A stretch of DNA of 64,000 bases from Hyphomicrobiaceae bacterium. Lineage in GTDB: Bacteria > Pseudomonadota > Alphaproteobacteria > Rhizobiales > Hyphomicrobiaceae. The position numbers and the translations under genes were made by a program. Location of the stretch: assembly GCA_022842785.1 (NCBI GenBank), contig JALHOW010000003.1:62001-126000 (forward strand). Direction: 5' to 3'. Below, piece by piece: positions 29,459 through 38,295 of this stretch. The notes below the pieces were generated by a model that worked only from the letters and a program-made list of their open reading frames with translations, did not search any database and was not told the origin of the DNA. Numbering within the stretch: the first letter of the stretch is position 1; each line of letters opens with the position of its first letter.

Positions 29459-30400
29459 TCACGCCGGCTCACCGGCATCGGCCGTCAGAACCTCGCGTGC
29501 CCGCGCGCAGTCGATATCCATCTGCGACTTCAGAGCCTCGAGGCTGTCGAACTTGCGATCGCCGCGAATGTAGTCGACGAACTCGACCTCGATCCGGCGA
29601 CCGTACAGGTCGCCGTCGAAGTCGAAGAGAAAGACCTCGAGCACGGGCGAACCATCGTCGAACGTCGGTCGCGTACCGAGATAGGCCGCGGCCTGATAGC
29701 GCGCGCCCTCGAAGTCCACGTGAACGGCGTAGATGCCGTGCGCGAGCGCAGCGCCCTTCCCGAGTGCGATATTGGCCGTCGGATAACCGAGCCCGGTGCC
29801 GCGTCGCGCCCCACCCTGCACAACACCCTCGACCTTCCAGCGGTGGCCCAGCATTTGTGCAGCTCCTTCGACATCACCTTGCGCCAGCTCCGCGCGCACC
29901 GCACTCGACGAGTATACTTCGCCACCACTGCCGACCGGCGGCACGATCGACACGTCAAATCCGAACGCCTTGCCGAGTTCAGCCATCTGCTGGGCATTGC
30001 CCGCGCGGCTCCTGCCGAACAGGAAATCGTACCCAATGACCACATGACGCACGCCGAGCCCCGCGACGAGCACGCGCTCGACGAACACCTCCGCGGACAT
30101 CTCGGCAAGCTCGCGCGCGAACGGCAGCACGAACGTCACATTCACACCGTACTTCTCGAGGAGCTGCAGCTTTTGCGGCAGTGGCGTCAGCGTGAAGAGC
30201 GGGCGCCCGGGCTGGAAGAACTCGCGTGGATGCGGCTCGAAGACCACGGTCCCCGTACGCACGGCAAGACGTGTCGCCTCCTGCCGCGCACGCGCGATGA
30301 GCGCCTGATGGCCTCTATGCACGCCATCGAAATTTCCGATCGCCAGCGCTACGCCGCGAGCGCCGGGCGGCACATGGTCATAGCCGTGGAAGACGTCCAT
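29459..30400 (-). CDS. ribF: Bifunctional riboflavin kinase/FAD synthetase
   Basis: 313 residues. The N-terminal nucleotidyltransferase domain begins with LAIGNFDGVHRGHQALI (HxGH motif) and has GYDFLFGRSRAGN. The C-terminal riboflavin kinase domain has the GRGTGLGYPTANI-like motif (RRGTGLGYPTANIAL) and DFDGDLYGRRIEVEF. It converts riboflavin to FMN and then FAD. It is separate from the ribE-ribB-ribH operon 13 kb away. It converges on the PAS gene. Confidence 0.96.
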   Translation of the reverse strand: MDVFHGYDHVPPGARGVALAIGNFDGVHRGHQALIARARQEATRLAVRTGTVVFEPHPREFFQPGRPLFTLTPLPQKLQLLEKYGVNVTFVLPFARELAEMSAEVFVERVLVAGLGVRHVVIGYDFLFGRSRAGNAQQMAELGKAFGFDVSIVPPVGSGGEVYSSSAVRAELAQGDVEGAAQMLGHRWKVEGVVQGGARRGTGLGYPTANIALGKGAALAHGIYAVHVDFEGARYQAAAYLGTRPTFDDGSPVLEVFLFDFDGDLYGRRIEVEFVDYIRGDRKFDSLEALKSQMDIDCARAREVLTADAGEPA

Positions 30401-30502
30401 GGCAGCCTTCAGTCATTGGACTTCTGTCATTGTGCAGGCCACACGCAACCTCTCTCCCGATATGGGAGCCAAGAGAAGGAAATGGCGGCGGGCCTGCAAA
30501 CC

Positions 30503-30940
30503 TCAAGCAGGGCGCGCAGGCACCATCAGGATGGCCTCACCGTCGAGCACTGCCTTGCCGCCGACCATGCAGACACAGTCGAAGCGTGCGCGACGTTTGG
30601 CCGGAAAGAGCTCGGCTACCTTGATCTTGGCCACGACCTCGTCGCCGATCTTGACCGGCGCCTTGAAGTTCAGCGTCTGCGAAATGTAGATGACGCCAGG
30701 GCCCGGCAGCTCCATTCCGAACACGGCCGAGATATAGCTCGCCGTGAGCATACCGTGCGCGATGCGCTCCTTGAACATGGTGCGTGCTGCGAAGTCCGCA
30801 TCGAGGTGAACCGGGTTCTTGTCGCCGGTGACGTCGGCGAAACCGATGATATCGGCTTCGGTGACCGTCTTGGCGAAGCTGGCTTCCATGCCAGGTTCGA
30901 GGTCCTCGAAGTAGTAGGACTTCCGCGTCATGATTGTCAT
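30503..30940 (-). CDS. MaoC-like (R)-specific enoyl-CoA hydratase
   Basis: 145-residue hot-dog fold protein. The catalytic motif is visible in GDKNPVHLDADFAARTMFKERIAHGML, with the Asp and His of (R)-hydratase. These enzymes hydrate trans-2-enoyl-CoA to (R)-3-hydroxyacyl-CoA, often feeding polyhydroxyalkanoate synthesis. It starts at 30940 and is divergent from the MFS gene across a 331-bp region. It lies 102 bp upstream of ribF on the same strand. Confidence 0.9.
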   Translation of the reverse strand: MTIMTRKSYYFEDLEPGMEASFAKTVTEADIIGFADVTGDKNPVHLDADFAARTMFKERIAHGMLTASYISAVFGMELPGPGVIYISQTLNFKAPVKIGDEVVAKIKVAELFPAKRRARFDCVCMVGGKAVLDGEAILMVPARPA

Positions 30941-31271
30941 GATCCTGCTCCCCCAGTAAGCGCCCTCCGCGCTGCCCCCTTAAGGGTCGGCGGCTGGCGC
31001 GGCGCAACACTAGGTCTGGCCATAATGCGATGCAACAGGGAAAGTTGCCGATGGCACTGCATTGCACCAAAGGCTGAGACTTTGGTTTCTAAGCCCAAGC
31101 GGCATATGCGGAAACCGACTGTGCCGGCCTGGCGGAGCGCCGTTCCGCAGCCAGCCATGCGTACTGTTCGCGGCTGCTAAACGGATCGGCCGGGCCGCGG
31201 GACTGGACGTCCGCGAACGATTCGCAGATGGTCCCGCCCGGTGGCGCGTGCGCCCTCCTGAACTCAGGGAA
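30941..31271. other. 331-bp divergent intergenic region between MaoC and MFS genes
   Basis: Carries the promoters for both divergent genes. A hairpin with arms around CGGA/TCCG and TGG/CCA can be drawn at about 31130-31155. ORFs across this stretch on either strand look like shadows and have no domain character. I see no RNA gene or attachment site. Confidence 0.5.
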
Positions 31272-32525
31272 ATGAGCGCGTCCAAGCTGGAGCTGACGCC
31301 GCCGATGACTGTTACTGGCACCATGCTGCAAGTCTGGCGCAACGTCAGTCTGCTTGCGCTGTCGCAAGGCCTGTTCATGTCCGTGCAGGCCATGGGCATT
31401 GCGACGACGCCACTTGCCGCGCATTCCCTTCTCGGCGCCGACAAGTCGCTCGCCACGCTCCCGATCTTCATCACGCACGCAGGCATCATGCTCGGCACGA
31501 TCCCGGCGTCGCTGCTCATGGATCGCATCGGCAGGCGCGGCGGCTTCACGCTCGGCACGATCATTGGCTTCGCTTTCGGCCTTGTCGCCGCCTATGCGAT
31601 TACCGTTCGCAGCTTCGAGTGGCTTTGCGTCGCCGCGCTCCTGCAGGGGCTGTCGGCTTCGTTCGCGTGGTACTACCGCTTTGCGGCAGCGGACAGCTCA
31701 CCGCAGGATTTCAAGGCCCGCGCCATCTCTTATGTGATGCTCGGCGGCGTGATCGCTGGTTTCGCCGGGCCGCAGCTCGCCAAGTGGTCGGTGGATTGGT
31801 TCGCGCCCGTCACCTTCAAGGGCGTCTACATCACGATCTCGCTTGTCAGTATCGTCAGCTTGATGGTCGTGCAGTTCCTGCGCATTCCGCGCCTGAGCGC
31901 GAGTGAGCGCGCGTCCGGTGGCCGGTCGCTGCGCGAGATCACTGCGCAGCCGACATTTCGCGTGGCGCTCATCTCATCCATGCTCGGTTATGGCGTGATG
32001 ACGCTCGTCATGTCGGCAACACCGCTCGCCATGCTCGATTGCGGCTATCTCTTCGCCGACAGCGCGACCGTCATCCAGGTCCACATCATCGCGATGTTCC
32101 TGCCGTCGTTCTTCACCGGCTCACTCATCCAGCGCTTCGGCGCGTTGCCGATCATCGCGGCCGGCGCTTTGATCCAGCTCGCGTGCGCGCTTGTGAACCT
32201 GGCCGGCGTCGACTTCTGGAATTTTCTCATTGCCAACCTGTTCGTCGGCCTCGGCTGGAACTTCACCTTCGTTGGCGGCTCGGCATTGCTGACGCAGACC
32301 TACCAGCCCGTCGAACGCGCAAAGGTCCAGGCGAGCCACGACTTCACCGTCTATGCGACGACGGCGACCGCGGCCGCACTCGCAGGCTTCCTTCAGCAGC
32401 GCGCGGGCTGGACTGTGCTGAACCTCGCCGCAATCCCCCTCATGGCAACCGTCATCGCGGCAACCGTCTGGCTCGCACTGCGCCGACGCCGGGAAGCGGC
32501 AACCGAGCCGACACCCGCCGAGTAG
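31272..32525 (+). CDS. MFS transporter
   Basis: 417-residue inner-membrane protein with about twelve hydrophobic segments. The loop 2-3 motif of the major facilitator superfamily is visible as LMDRIGRRGGFTLG. The fold resembles YcaD/drug-efflux-like members, but no substrate can be assigned. The ATG at 31272 is preceded by AGGGA; the longer open frame back to 31062 is untranslated by appearance. It is followed after 118 bp by an ABC exporter in the same direction. Confidence 0.85.
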   Translation: MSASKLELTPPMTVTGTMLQVWRNVSLLALSQGLFMSVQAMGIATTPLAAHSLLGADKSLATLPIFITHAGIMLGTIPASLLMDRIGRRGGFTLGTIIGFAFGLVAAYAITVRSFEWLCVAALLQGLSASFAWYYRFAAADSSPQDFKARAISYVMLGGVIAGFAGPQLAKWSVDWFAPVTFKGVYITISLVSIVSLMVVQFLRIPRLSASERASGGRSLREITAQPTFRVALISSMLGYGVMTLVMSATPLAMLDCGYLFADSATVIQVHIIAMFLPSFFTGSLIQRFGALPIIAAGALIQLACALVNLAGVDFWNFLIANLFVGLGWNFTFVGGSALLTQTYQPVERAKVQASHDFTVYATTATAAALAGFLQQRAGWTVLNLAAIPLMATVIAATVWLALRRRREAATEPTPAE

Positions 32526-32643
32526 TCCCGGCTCAAGCGCTGGCGAAACCGGAACTTTCCTCGCCTGATCGGCGTTCCCCGGGCCGGCTCGAGTCCGCAT
32601 CAACAACCGCGGCCGCGCCTTGGATCTCTGCAGGGCAGGCGCC

Positions 32644-34584
32644 ATGAGCAACACATCCGACGTGCGGCAGGACAAGGCGCGCGAGGGCGACGCACCGCCG
32701 CCCGACGATACGCCGCCGCCCGAAGACTTGCCCGAGGGCGAGGATATTCCCGAGACAAAGGAAGAGCTCGACGAGCTCAGCGAAGGCGAACGTCGCCGCC
32801 TTCTGCTGTGGCGGTTCCTGCATACGGCGCGTCGCTTTTGGACCGAGCCCGGCTCCGCTCGCGCCTGGATACTGAGTGCGGGCTTGCTTGCGATCATATT
32901 GGCCGTCGTCGCAGCCGCGTACGCGATGAACGTCTGGAACCGCGCCATATTCGATGCGCTCGAACGGCGCGATGCGCCCGTCGTCGGCAAGCTGGCGCTG
33001 ATCTATCTCGCCATTCTAGCCGTAAGCGTGGCGTTCAGCATTCTGCAGGTCCATCTGCGCACAGCACTGCAGCGCGCTTGGCGGGGATGGCTCACCTCGC
33101 GTCTCGTTGCGCGCTGGCTCGACCATGGCCGCTACTACCAGCTCAATCTCGTCACTGGCGACCACCAGAACCCGGAAGCACGCATGTCCGAGGACATGCG
33201 CATCGCCACCGAAGCGCCTGTCGATTTCGTCAGCGGCGTCCTGCAGGCGTTCCTATCTGCGGCAACATTCATCGTCGTGCTTTGGACGATCGGCGGGGCG
33301 CTCGATCTCTCGATCATCGGCATTCCGCTCGTCGTGCCCGGCTTCCTGGTGATCGCCGCGGTGCTCTACGCCGTCTTTGCCAGCGGCGCGATGTTTCTCA
33401 TCGGCAGTCGCTTCGTTCAGGCCTCTGAGTCCAAAAACCAGAACGAGGCGGAGTTCCGTTACGTGCTCACGCGCGTGCGTGAGAACGGTGAGAGCATCGC
33501 CCTCATTCGCGGCGAGGATGAAGAGCGCGCGGGCCTCAAGCGTTCGCTCGGCGAGGTTTTGGGTGCCTGGCGTCGCGTTGCCATGCAGACCATGAAGACG
33601 ACGGCCGTCTCGCAGACCTCGTCGTTCATCGCCCCGGTGCTGCCGATCATCTTGTGCGCGCCGAAGTACCTCGACGGCTCCATGTCGCTCGGCCAGATCA
33701 TGCAGGCGGCCTCGGCGTTCACGATCGTGCAGGCGGCCTTCAACTGGATCGTCGACAACTATCCGCGCCTTGCGGATTGGACCGCCTCGGCCGTGCGCGT
33801 CGGCTCGCTCATGGCATCGCTCGACACGCTGGAACGCGCCGAGAAAGGCGATCAGGTCGGCCGCATTTCCATCAGCAACGAGGGCAAGGACGCAGCCCTC
33901 AAGCTGAAAGATCTCTCCGTCGCGCTCGACGATGGCACGGCTATCCTCGATGATACGGAGGTCGAGATCATGCCCGGCGAGCGCGTCCTGATCGCAGGCG
34001 AGTCCGGTACGGGCAAGAGCACGCTGGTGCGTGCGCTGGCGGGCCTCTGGCCGTGGGGCGGAGGCTCGGTCGAAATCAAGAAAGGCGCCTCGCTCTTCCT
34101 GCTACCACAGCGGCCGTATGTTCCGGTGGGAAGCCTCAAGCGCGCCGCGACGTACCCCGATGCACCCGAGAGCAAGACGGACGAGGAAGTTGCCAAGGCT
34201 CTCGAAGACGTCGGCCTTCCCCATCTTGCCGAGAAGATCGCGGAGGAAGGTCCATGGGATCAGACACTTTCAGGCGGCGAGAAGCAGCGCCTCGCGATCG
34301 CGCGCATCCTTCTGCACAATCCCGACATCGTCGTGCTCGACGAGGCAACCGCCGCACTCGATGCGAACAGTCAGGACGCGCTCATGGCGCTGCTCGTCGA
34401 TCGCGCGCCCAATACGACCATTGTCAGCGTCGGGCATCGGCCGGAACTCGAAGCCTTCCACACGCGCAAGCTGACGCTCGCACGACGCCGCGAGGGGGCA
34501 CGCCTCGTACGCGACGATGTGCTGCGTGACCGACGGCCGAAGCGCGCGCTCACGAGATGGCTTTTCCGTCGAAAAGCGGCATAG
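32644..34584 (+). CDS. ABC transporter, fused permease/ATPase of the SbmA/YddA type
   Basis: 646 residues. An unusual acidic, proline-rich head (residues 8-45, many Asp, Glu and Pro) precedes an ABC_membrane_2/SbmA-like domain with about six helices (residues 60-380). A C-terminal ATPase follows with Walker A GESGTGKST, signature LSGGEKQRLAIAR and Walker B IVVLDEATAALD. Homologues of this class handle vitamin B12, very-long-chain fatty acids or peptide antibiotics; substrate unknown. The ATG at 32644 was preferred over 32620 because it follows GGGCAGG. It converges on the anti-sigma gene with three bases between. Confidence 0.9.
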   Translation: MSNTSDVRQDKAREGDAPPPDDTPPPEDLPEGEDIPETKEELDELSEGERRRLLLWRFLHTARRFWTEPGSARAWILSAGLLAIILAVVAAAYAMNVWNRAIFDALERRDAPVVGKLALIYLAILAVSVAFSILQVHLRTALQRAWRGWLTSRLVARWLDHGRYYQLNLVTGDHQNPEARMSEDMRIATEAPVDFVSGVLQAFLSAATFIVVLWTIGGALDLSIIGIPLVVPGFLVIAAVLYAVFASGAMFLIGSRFVQASESKNQNEAEFRYVLTRVRENGESIALIRGEDEERAGLKRSLGEVLGAWRRVAMQTMKTTAVSQTSSFIAPVLPIILCAPKYLDGSMSLGQIMQAASAFTIVQAAFNWIVDNYPRLADWTASAVRVGSLMASLDTLERAEKGDQVGRISISNEGKDAALKLKDLSVALDDGTAILDDTEVEIMPGERVLIAGESGTGKSTLVRALAGLWPWGGGSVEIKKGASLFLLPQRPYVPVGSLKRAATYPDAPESKTDEEVAKALEDVGLPHLAEKIAEEGPWDQTLSGGEKQRLAIARILLHNPDIVVLDEATAALDANSQDALMALLVDRAPNTTIVSVGHRPELEAFHTRKLTLARRREGARLVRDDVLRDRRPKRALTRWLFRRKAA

Positions 34585-34587
34585 GAG

Positions 34588-35310
34588 CTAAATGCGCGGC
34601 GTCCGCGCATATCCCTTGCCGATAATGGGGCCGGTCGGCCGTCCGGTCGGCGAGCCGCCGGCCGGTTCCAGCGTGATCTCGTAGAGCTGATCGGGCCGCG
34701 GTGTGGGAAGCACCGGCCCTTCCAGCAGCGTTGCACGCACGGCTTCGAGAAGGCCCATGGATACGGGCCCCGTCGCAGGATCGGGCAGCGTCCAGACCTG
34801 CAACGTACGATCGGACGGGACGTCGATGTTCACGAGCGGCACAACGCGAATGCGCTTGTCGTCGAGCGTTTCGACAATCGAGACGGGCTGGGCCTGATCA
34901 TTCAGCAGTACGACGACGAGACGAGGCGCGCCCGGCGGCGCGCGCATATAGGCCACACTGCTCGCCACGACACCGAGAACGCTGGCAGCGGCAAAGCCTT
35001 GCCAGAAACCGCGGCGCGATAGGGGTACAGCGGAATGAGTGCGCCGTGCCTGCAGATCGACGACATTCGATGACGTCCGTGCGACGCCCTCTTCGATGCG
35101 CTGCCAGAGCTCCAGCGTCGGCGCAGCCCCCTCCGCCGTGAGATCCAGTTCGAGAAAGCGCTCACGCTCGGCGGCAACGAGACGGCGAAGCTCGGGATTC
35201 GATGCGAGGCGCGCCTCGAAATCCGCGCGCGCAGCATCGTCCATCAGGCCGAGTACGTACTCGCCTGCCTCCACGGCCATGTCATGCGGCTCTTCCGTGC
35301 CGTTCGTCAT
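34588..35310 (-). CDS. Anti-sigma factor, RskA type
   Basis: 240 residues. An N-terminal anti-sigma domain (AGEYVLGLMDDAARADFEARL, matching the ASD helix of RskA-like proteins) is followed by one membrane helix at about residue 105-125, and a periplasmic RskA-family domain with LQVWTLPDPATGPVSMGLL. It would hold the ECF sigma factor inactive at the membrane. Its start overlaps the sigma gene stop by 4 bp (ATGA), indicating coupled translation at a matched ratio. Confidence 0.92.
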   Translation of the reverse strand: MTNGTEEPHDMAVEAGEYVLGLMDDAARADFEARLASNPELRRLVAAERERFLELDLTAEGAAPTLELWQRIEEGVARTSSNVVDLQARRTHSAVPLSRRGFWQGFAAASVLGVVASSVAYMRAPPGAPRLVVVLLNDQAQPVSIVETLDDKRIRVVPLVNIDVPSDRTLQVWTLPDPATGPVSMGLLEAVRATLLEGPVLPTPRPDQLYEITLEPAGGSPTGRPTGPIIGKGYARTPRI

Positions 35311-35879
35311 GCCATGCAGTCCTTGAGCGCGATGAGCGCCCGCCTGACCCAGGATTTGGCGGTGCCAATCGGCACGCGCATCAAGCCTGCGATTTCACCG
35401 TGTGAATATCCTGCAACATACGAGAGCAGAAGGCTTTGCCGCTTGTCGCGATCGATGGCCTCCAGGCACGTGCGCAAGCGGCTTTCGGTGGCCAGCCGGC
35501 CGAAGGCATCATCGACGACCGCCGTCCGGTCCTGGATGGCTGCAAGCTCATCCGTTTCAAGCAGATCCTCGCGCGCGCCGTCGCGGATCACGTTCAGCGC
35601 GCGATGCCGCACGATCGTATAGATCCAGGCCCGCGCCGAGCCGATGCTCGCATCGAAGGTCGCCGATTTCTGCCAAATCTGAATGAATGCGTCCTGCACG
35701 ACCTCTTCAGCGATCTCGCGCCGGCGCACGATACGCTGCGCGACTGCGATCAGCCGCGCCGCCTCCTCGTCATAAAGTTTGCGAAGAGCTTGCCGGTCGC
35801 CGCGCGCGCAGGCCTGCACCAGTCCGGCATAGTCCACGCGCGCCCCTCCCTCCATATCGATCGCGAGTCTCCTGTCCAT
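35307..35879 (-). CDS. ECF RNA polymerase sigma factor (SigK-like)
   Basis: 190-residue extracytoplasmic-function sigma factor. Region 2 is visible as AEEVVQDAFIQIWQKS with the -10 recognition helix, and region 4 as SYVAGYSHGEIAGLMRVPIGTAKSWVRRAL. The family pairs with RskA-type anti-sigma factors. Three starts are possible: ATG at 35879, ATG at 35855 and a GTG further in with a strong GGAGGG site. The longest is listed. It is divergent from an exported DUF4394 protein across 201 bp. Confidence 0.93.
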   Translation of the reverse strand: MDRRLAIDMEGGARVDYAGLVQACARGDRQALRKLYDEEAARLIAVAQRIVRRREIAEEVVQDAFIQIWQKSATFDASIGSARAWIYTIVRHRALNVIRDGAREDLLETDELAAIQDRTAVVDDAFGRLATESRLRTCLEAIDRDKRQSLLLSYVAGYSHGEIAGLMRVPIGTAKSWVRRALIALKDCMA

Positions 35880-36080
35880 GACACGCTAACACGCATCCGC
35901 GCCGATTGGAGGCAGAGGCTCCGGCCCTCGACGAAAAAAGTTCTGACCTGCTGCATCCAAGCACATCTTCCCCCGTGTTCCCAGTCTGAGAGCCACGTTG
36001 AAATCCTTGGGTGACGCACCTTTTGCGCCGCGCAGGAGAAGTGCGCCCTCCGTCAACCAAAAGATCCGGGAGCCCAAATC

Positions 36081-36863
36081 ATGAAAATTAAGCACATCGC
36101 CCTCGCCAGCGCTTTCGCGCTTGCCGCAAGCGCCTCTGCCGCTTCTGCAGAAATGGCTGTCGGCCTCGTAGGAGACAACACGCTCGTGATGATCGACGGC
36201 AGCAAGCCGGCCGTCACCAAGAGCATCAAAGTCGACGGCGTCAGCAAGCTGCTCGGCATCGACGTGCGTCCAGCCAACAAGATGCTCTACGGCGTCGCCG
36301 ATGACGGCACGGTCGTCACCATCGATGTCGCGTCCGGCAAAGCGACCAAGGTCTCGAAGCTCGACACCATGTTGCCCGCCGGCGTCGCCGGAATCGTGGA
36401 CTTCAATCCGGCAGCCGACCGTCTGCGCTTCATGGGCACCGACGGCACGAACCTGCGCGCCGATGTCGACACCGGCAAGGTGACGACGGACGGCAAGCTC
36501 GCCTTCGAAGAGGGCGACATGCACAAGGGCGAGAAGCCCAATGTCGTCGCCGCTGCCTACAGCAATTCGCACGGCAAGCCTGAAAAGACAGCGATGTACG
36601 ACATCGACGCCACGATCGGTGCGCTCATTCACCAGACCAAGCCGAACGACGGCGCACTGAAGGCCATCGGTAAGCTCGGCATCGACAAGGCCAAGTCCTA
36701 CGCCTTCGACATTCACACGACCGCCGACGGCAAGAACACAGCCTGGCTCGTCGCCGACGGCACGCTTTACACGGTCGCGCTCGAAACCGGCAAAGCCACG
36801 CAGGTTGGCCAGATCGCCGGTGCCAAGGGCGCCATTCGCGACATCGCGGTTCTCGCCCGCTAG
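36081..36863 (+). CDS. Exported DUF4394-domain protein
   Basis: 260 residues. A clear signal peptide ends in ASAASAEM (cleavage after about residue 23). The mature protein is a beta-rich repeat structure with recurring D-x-x-S/T-G blocks, matching DUF4394. GGGAG precedes the ATG. Divergent placement beside the ECF sigma/RskA pair suggests it is a target of that sigma factor, as secreted proteins are in other RskA systems; this is inference. It is closed by a strong terminator. Confidence 0.9.
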   Translation: MKIKHIALASAFALAASASAASAEMAVGLVGDNTLVMIDGSKPAVTKSIKVDGVSKLLGIDVRPANKMLYGVADDGTVVTIDVASGKATKVSKLDTMLPAGVAGIVDFNPAADRLRFMGTDGTNLRADVDTGKVTTDGKLAFEEGDMHKGEKPNVVAAAYSNSHGKPEKTAMYDIDATIGALIHQTKPNDGALKAIGKLGIDKAKSYAFDIHTTADGKNTAWLVADGTLYTVALETGKATQVGQIAGAKGAIRDIAVLAR

Positions 36864-36883
36864 ACACCGGTGGAGCGAGGCGG

Positions 36884-36928
36884 GCCGTCGGCATCCAGAT
36901 CCCCCCGGTCTGGGTGCCGGCGGCTTTG
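36884..36928 (+). terminator. Strong intrinsic terminator after the DUF4394 gene
   Basis: A 16-bp stem, with only two G-T wobble positions (36884-36899 pairing with 36909-36924), encloses a C-rich 9-base loop and is followed by TTTGTGT. It begins 20 bases past the stop codon and separates the DUF4394 gene from the nucleoside transporter gene. Confidence 0.85.
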
Positions 36929-36990
36929 TGTCGCGCAACACCTCTTCCACCGCCGCGCCACCAGCCCCTACACTCAGCCAGGGGGCTTTC

Positions 36991-38268
36991 ATGGCCGAAT
37001 CATTCCTGCCTGTTCTGCAGAGTCTGCTGGGCATCGTGCTGATCCCGCTGTTCGTCTGGGCAACAGGCGAGGGCCGGGCGCTCGCGCCGCGGCAGGTGGG
37101 CGCAACGATCGCGGCGGGCCTCGCGCTCCAGGCCGCCGTCGCAATCCTGTTCCTGAAGGTTCCGCAGGCGAGCGTACTCTTCGATGCAGCAACTGGCGTG
37201 ATCGGCGCACTCCAGCGTGCGACCAATGCCGGTACCAGTCTGGTCTTCGGCTATCTCGGAGGTGCACCCGTGCCCTTCGATATCACCCGCCCACAGCATG
37301 GCTTCATTCTCGCATTTCAGGCTTTGCCGCTGATGCTCGTGATGAGCGCGCTGTCGCGGCTCCTCTACTACTGGGGCATTCTCCAGCGCCTCGTCGCAGC
37401 ACTCGCGCGATTGCTTCAGCGTTCGTTCGGCATCGGCGGTCCGCTCGGCATGGCTTCGGCGGCGAACGTGCTCGTCGGCATGGTCGAAGCGCCGCTGCTC
37501 ATCCGCCCCTATCTCAGAGACATGGGACGCGGCGCGCTCTTCGCGACCATGGCCGTCGGCATGGCAACGATCGCCGGCACGGTGATGGTGATCTACGCGA
37601 GCCTGCTCGCGCCACAGGTTCCGGGCGCCGCCGGACATCTGCTCGCCGCTTCGCTCATGAACGTACCGGCAGCCCTCATGCTCTCGCGCCTCGCAATGCC
37701 CGAAGGTTTCGAGGAGGGCCCGGCATCGGCACATCTGGCTCTCGGCGAAGGACCGCGCTCGGCCATGGATGCGGTCGTCCAGGGCACGGCTGACGGTATC
37801 CGGCTCCTCGCTGCGGTCGCCGCCATGCTGGTCGTTATGGTCGCGCTCGTCGCGCTTGCGAACGAGATTCTGGGCGCCATCTCGGAACTCGCCGGTGCGC
37901 GACTGACAATCCAGCAGGTTCTCGGTTGGTTGTGCGCCCCTGTCGCGTGGCTCCTCGGCATTCCCTGGCACGAAGCGGGCACAGCCGGCGCGCTGATCGG
38001 CCAGAAGATCGTGCTCAACGAGTTCCTCGCCTATCTCGATCTTGCAGCCCTCGATCCAGCGGCCCTCGCACCGCGCTCCCGGCTGATCATCACCTATGCA
38101 CTTTGCGGGTTTGCCAATCTCGGCTCGCTCGGCATCATGATCGGGGGGCTCATTGCCATGGCACCGGAGCGGCGCGCGGACATCGTAGCCCTCGGCGGAC
38201 GCTCGCTGCTGGTCGGCGCGCTCGCGACGCTGCTATCAGCCGCCGTCGTCGGTGCATTGAGCTGGTAG
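36991..38268 (+). CDS. NupC-type concentrative nucleoside transporter
   Basis: 425-residue membrane protein with the CNT-family layout: an N-terminal set of three helices, the gate region (TSLVFGYLGG), and the core domains (GIGGPLGMASAANVLVGMVEAPLLIRPYL and GTAGALIGQKIVLNEFLAYLDL). The NVLVGMVEAPLLI and IVLNEFLAY motifs hold substrate- and sodium/proton-binding residues. It imports nucleosides with protons or sodium. The ATG at 36991 has GGGGG just upstream. It lies 27 bp ahead of the AbrB-family gene. Confidence 0.93.
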   Translation: MAESFLPVLQSLLGIVLIPLFVWATGEGRALAPRQVGATIAAGLALQAAVAILFLKVPQASVLFDAATGVIGALQRATNAGTSLVFGYLGGAPVPFDITRPQHGFILAFQALPLMLVMSALSRLLYYWGILQRLVAALARLLQRSFGIGGPLGMASAANVLVGMVEAPLLIRPYLRDMGRGALFATMAVGMATIAGTVMVIYASLLAPQVPGAAGHLLAASLMNVPAALMLSRLAMPEGFEEGPASAHLALGEGPRSAMDAVVQGTADGIRLLAAVAAMLVVMVALVALANEILGAISELAGARLTIQQVLGWLCAPVAWLLGIPWHEAGTAGALIGQKIVLNEFLAYLDLAALDPAALAPRSRLIITYALCGFANLGSLGIMIGGLIAMAPERRADIVALGGRSLLVGALATLLSAAVVGALSW

Positions 38269-38295
38269 CGGGAACTGGGACGGGGGACGAGCGGC

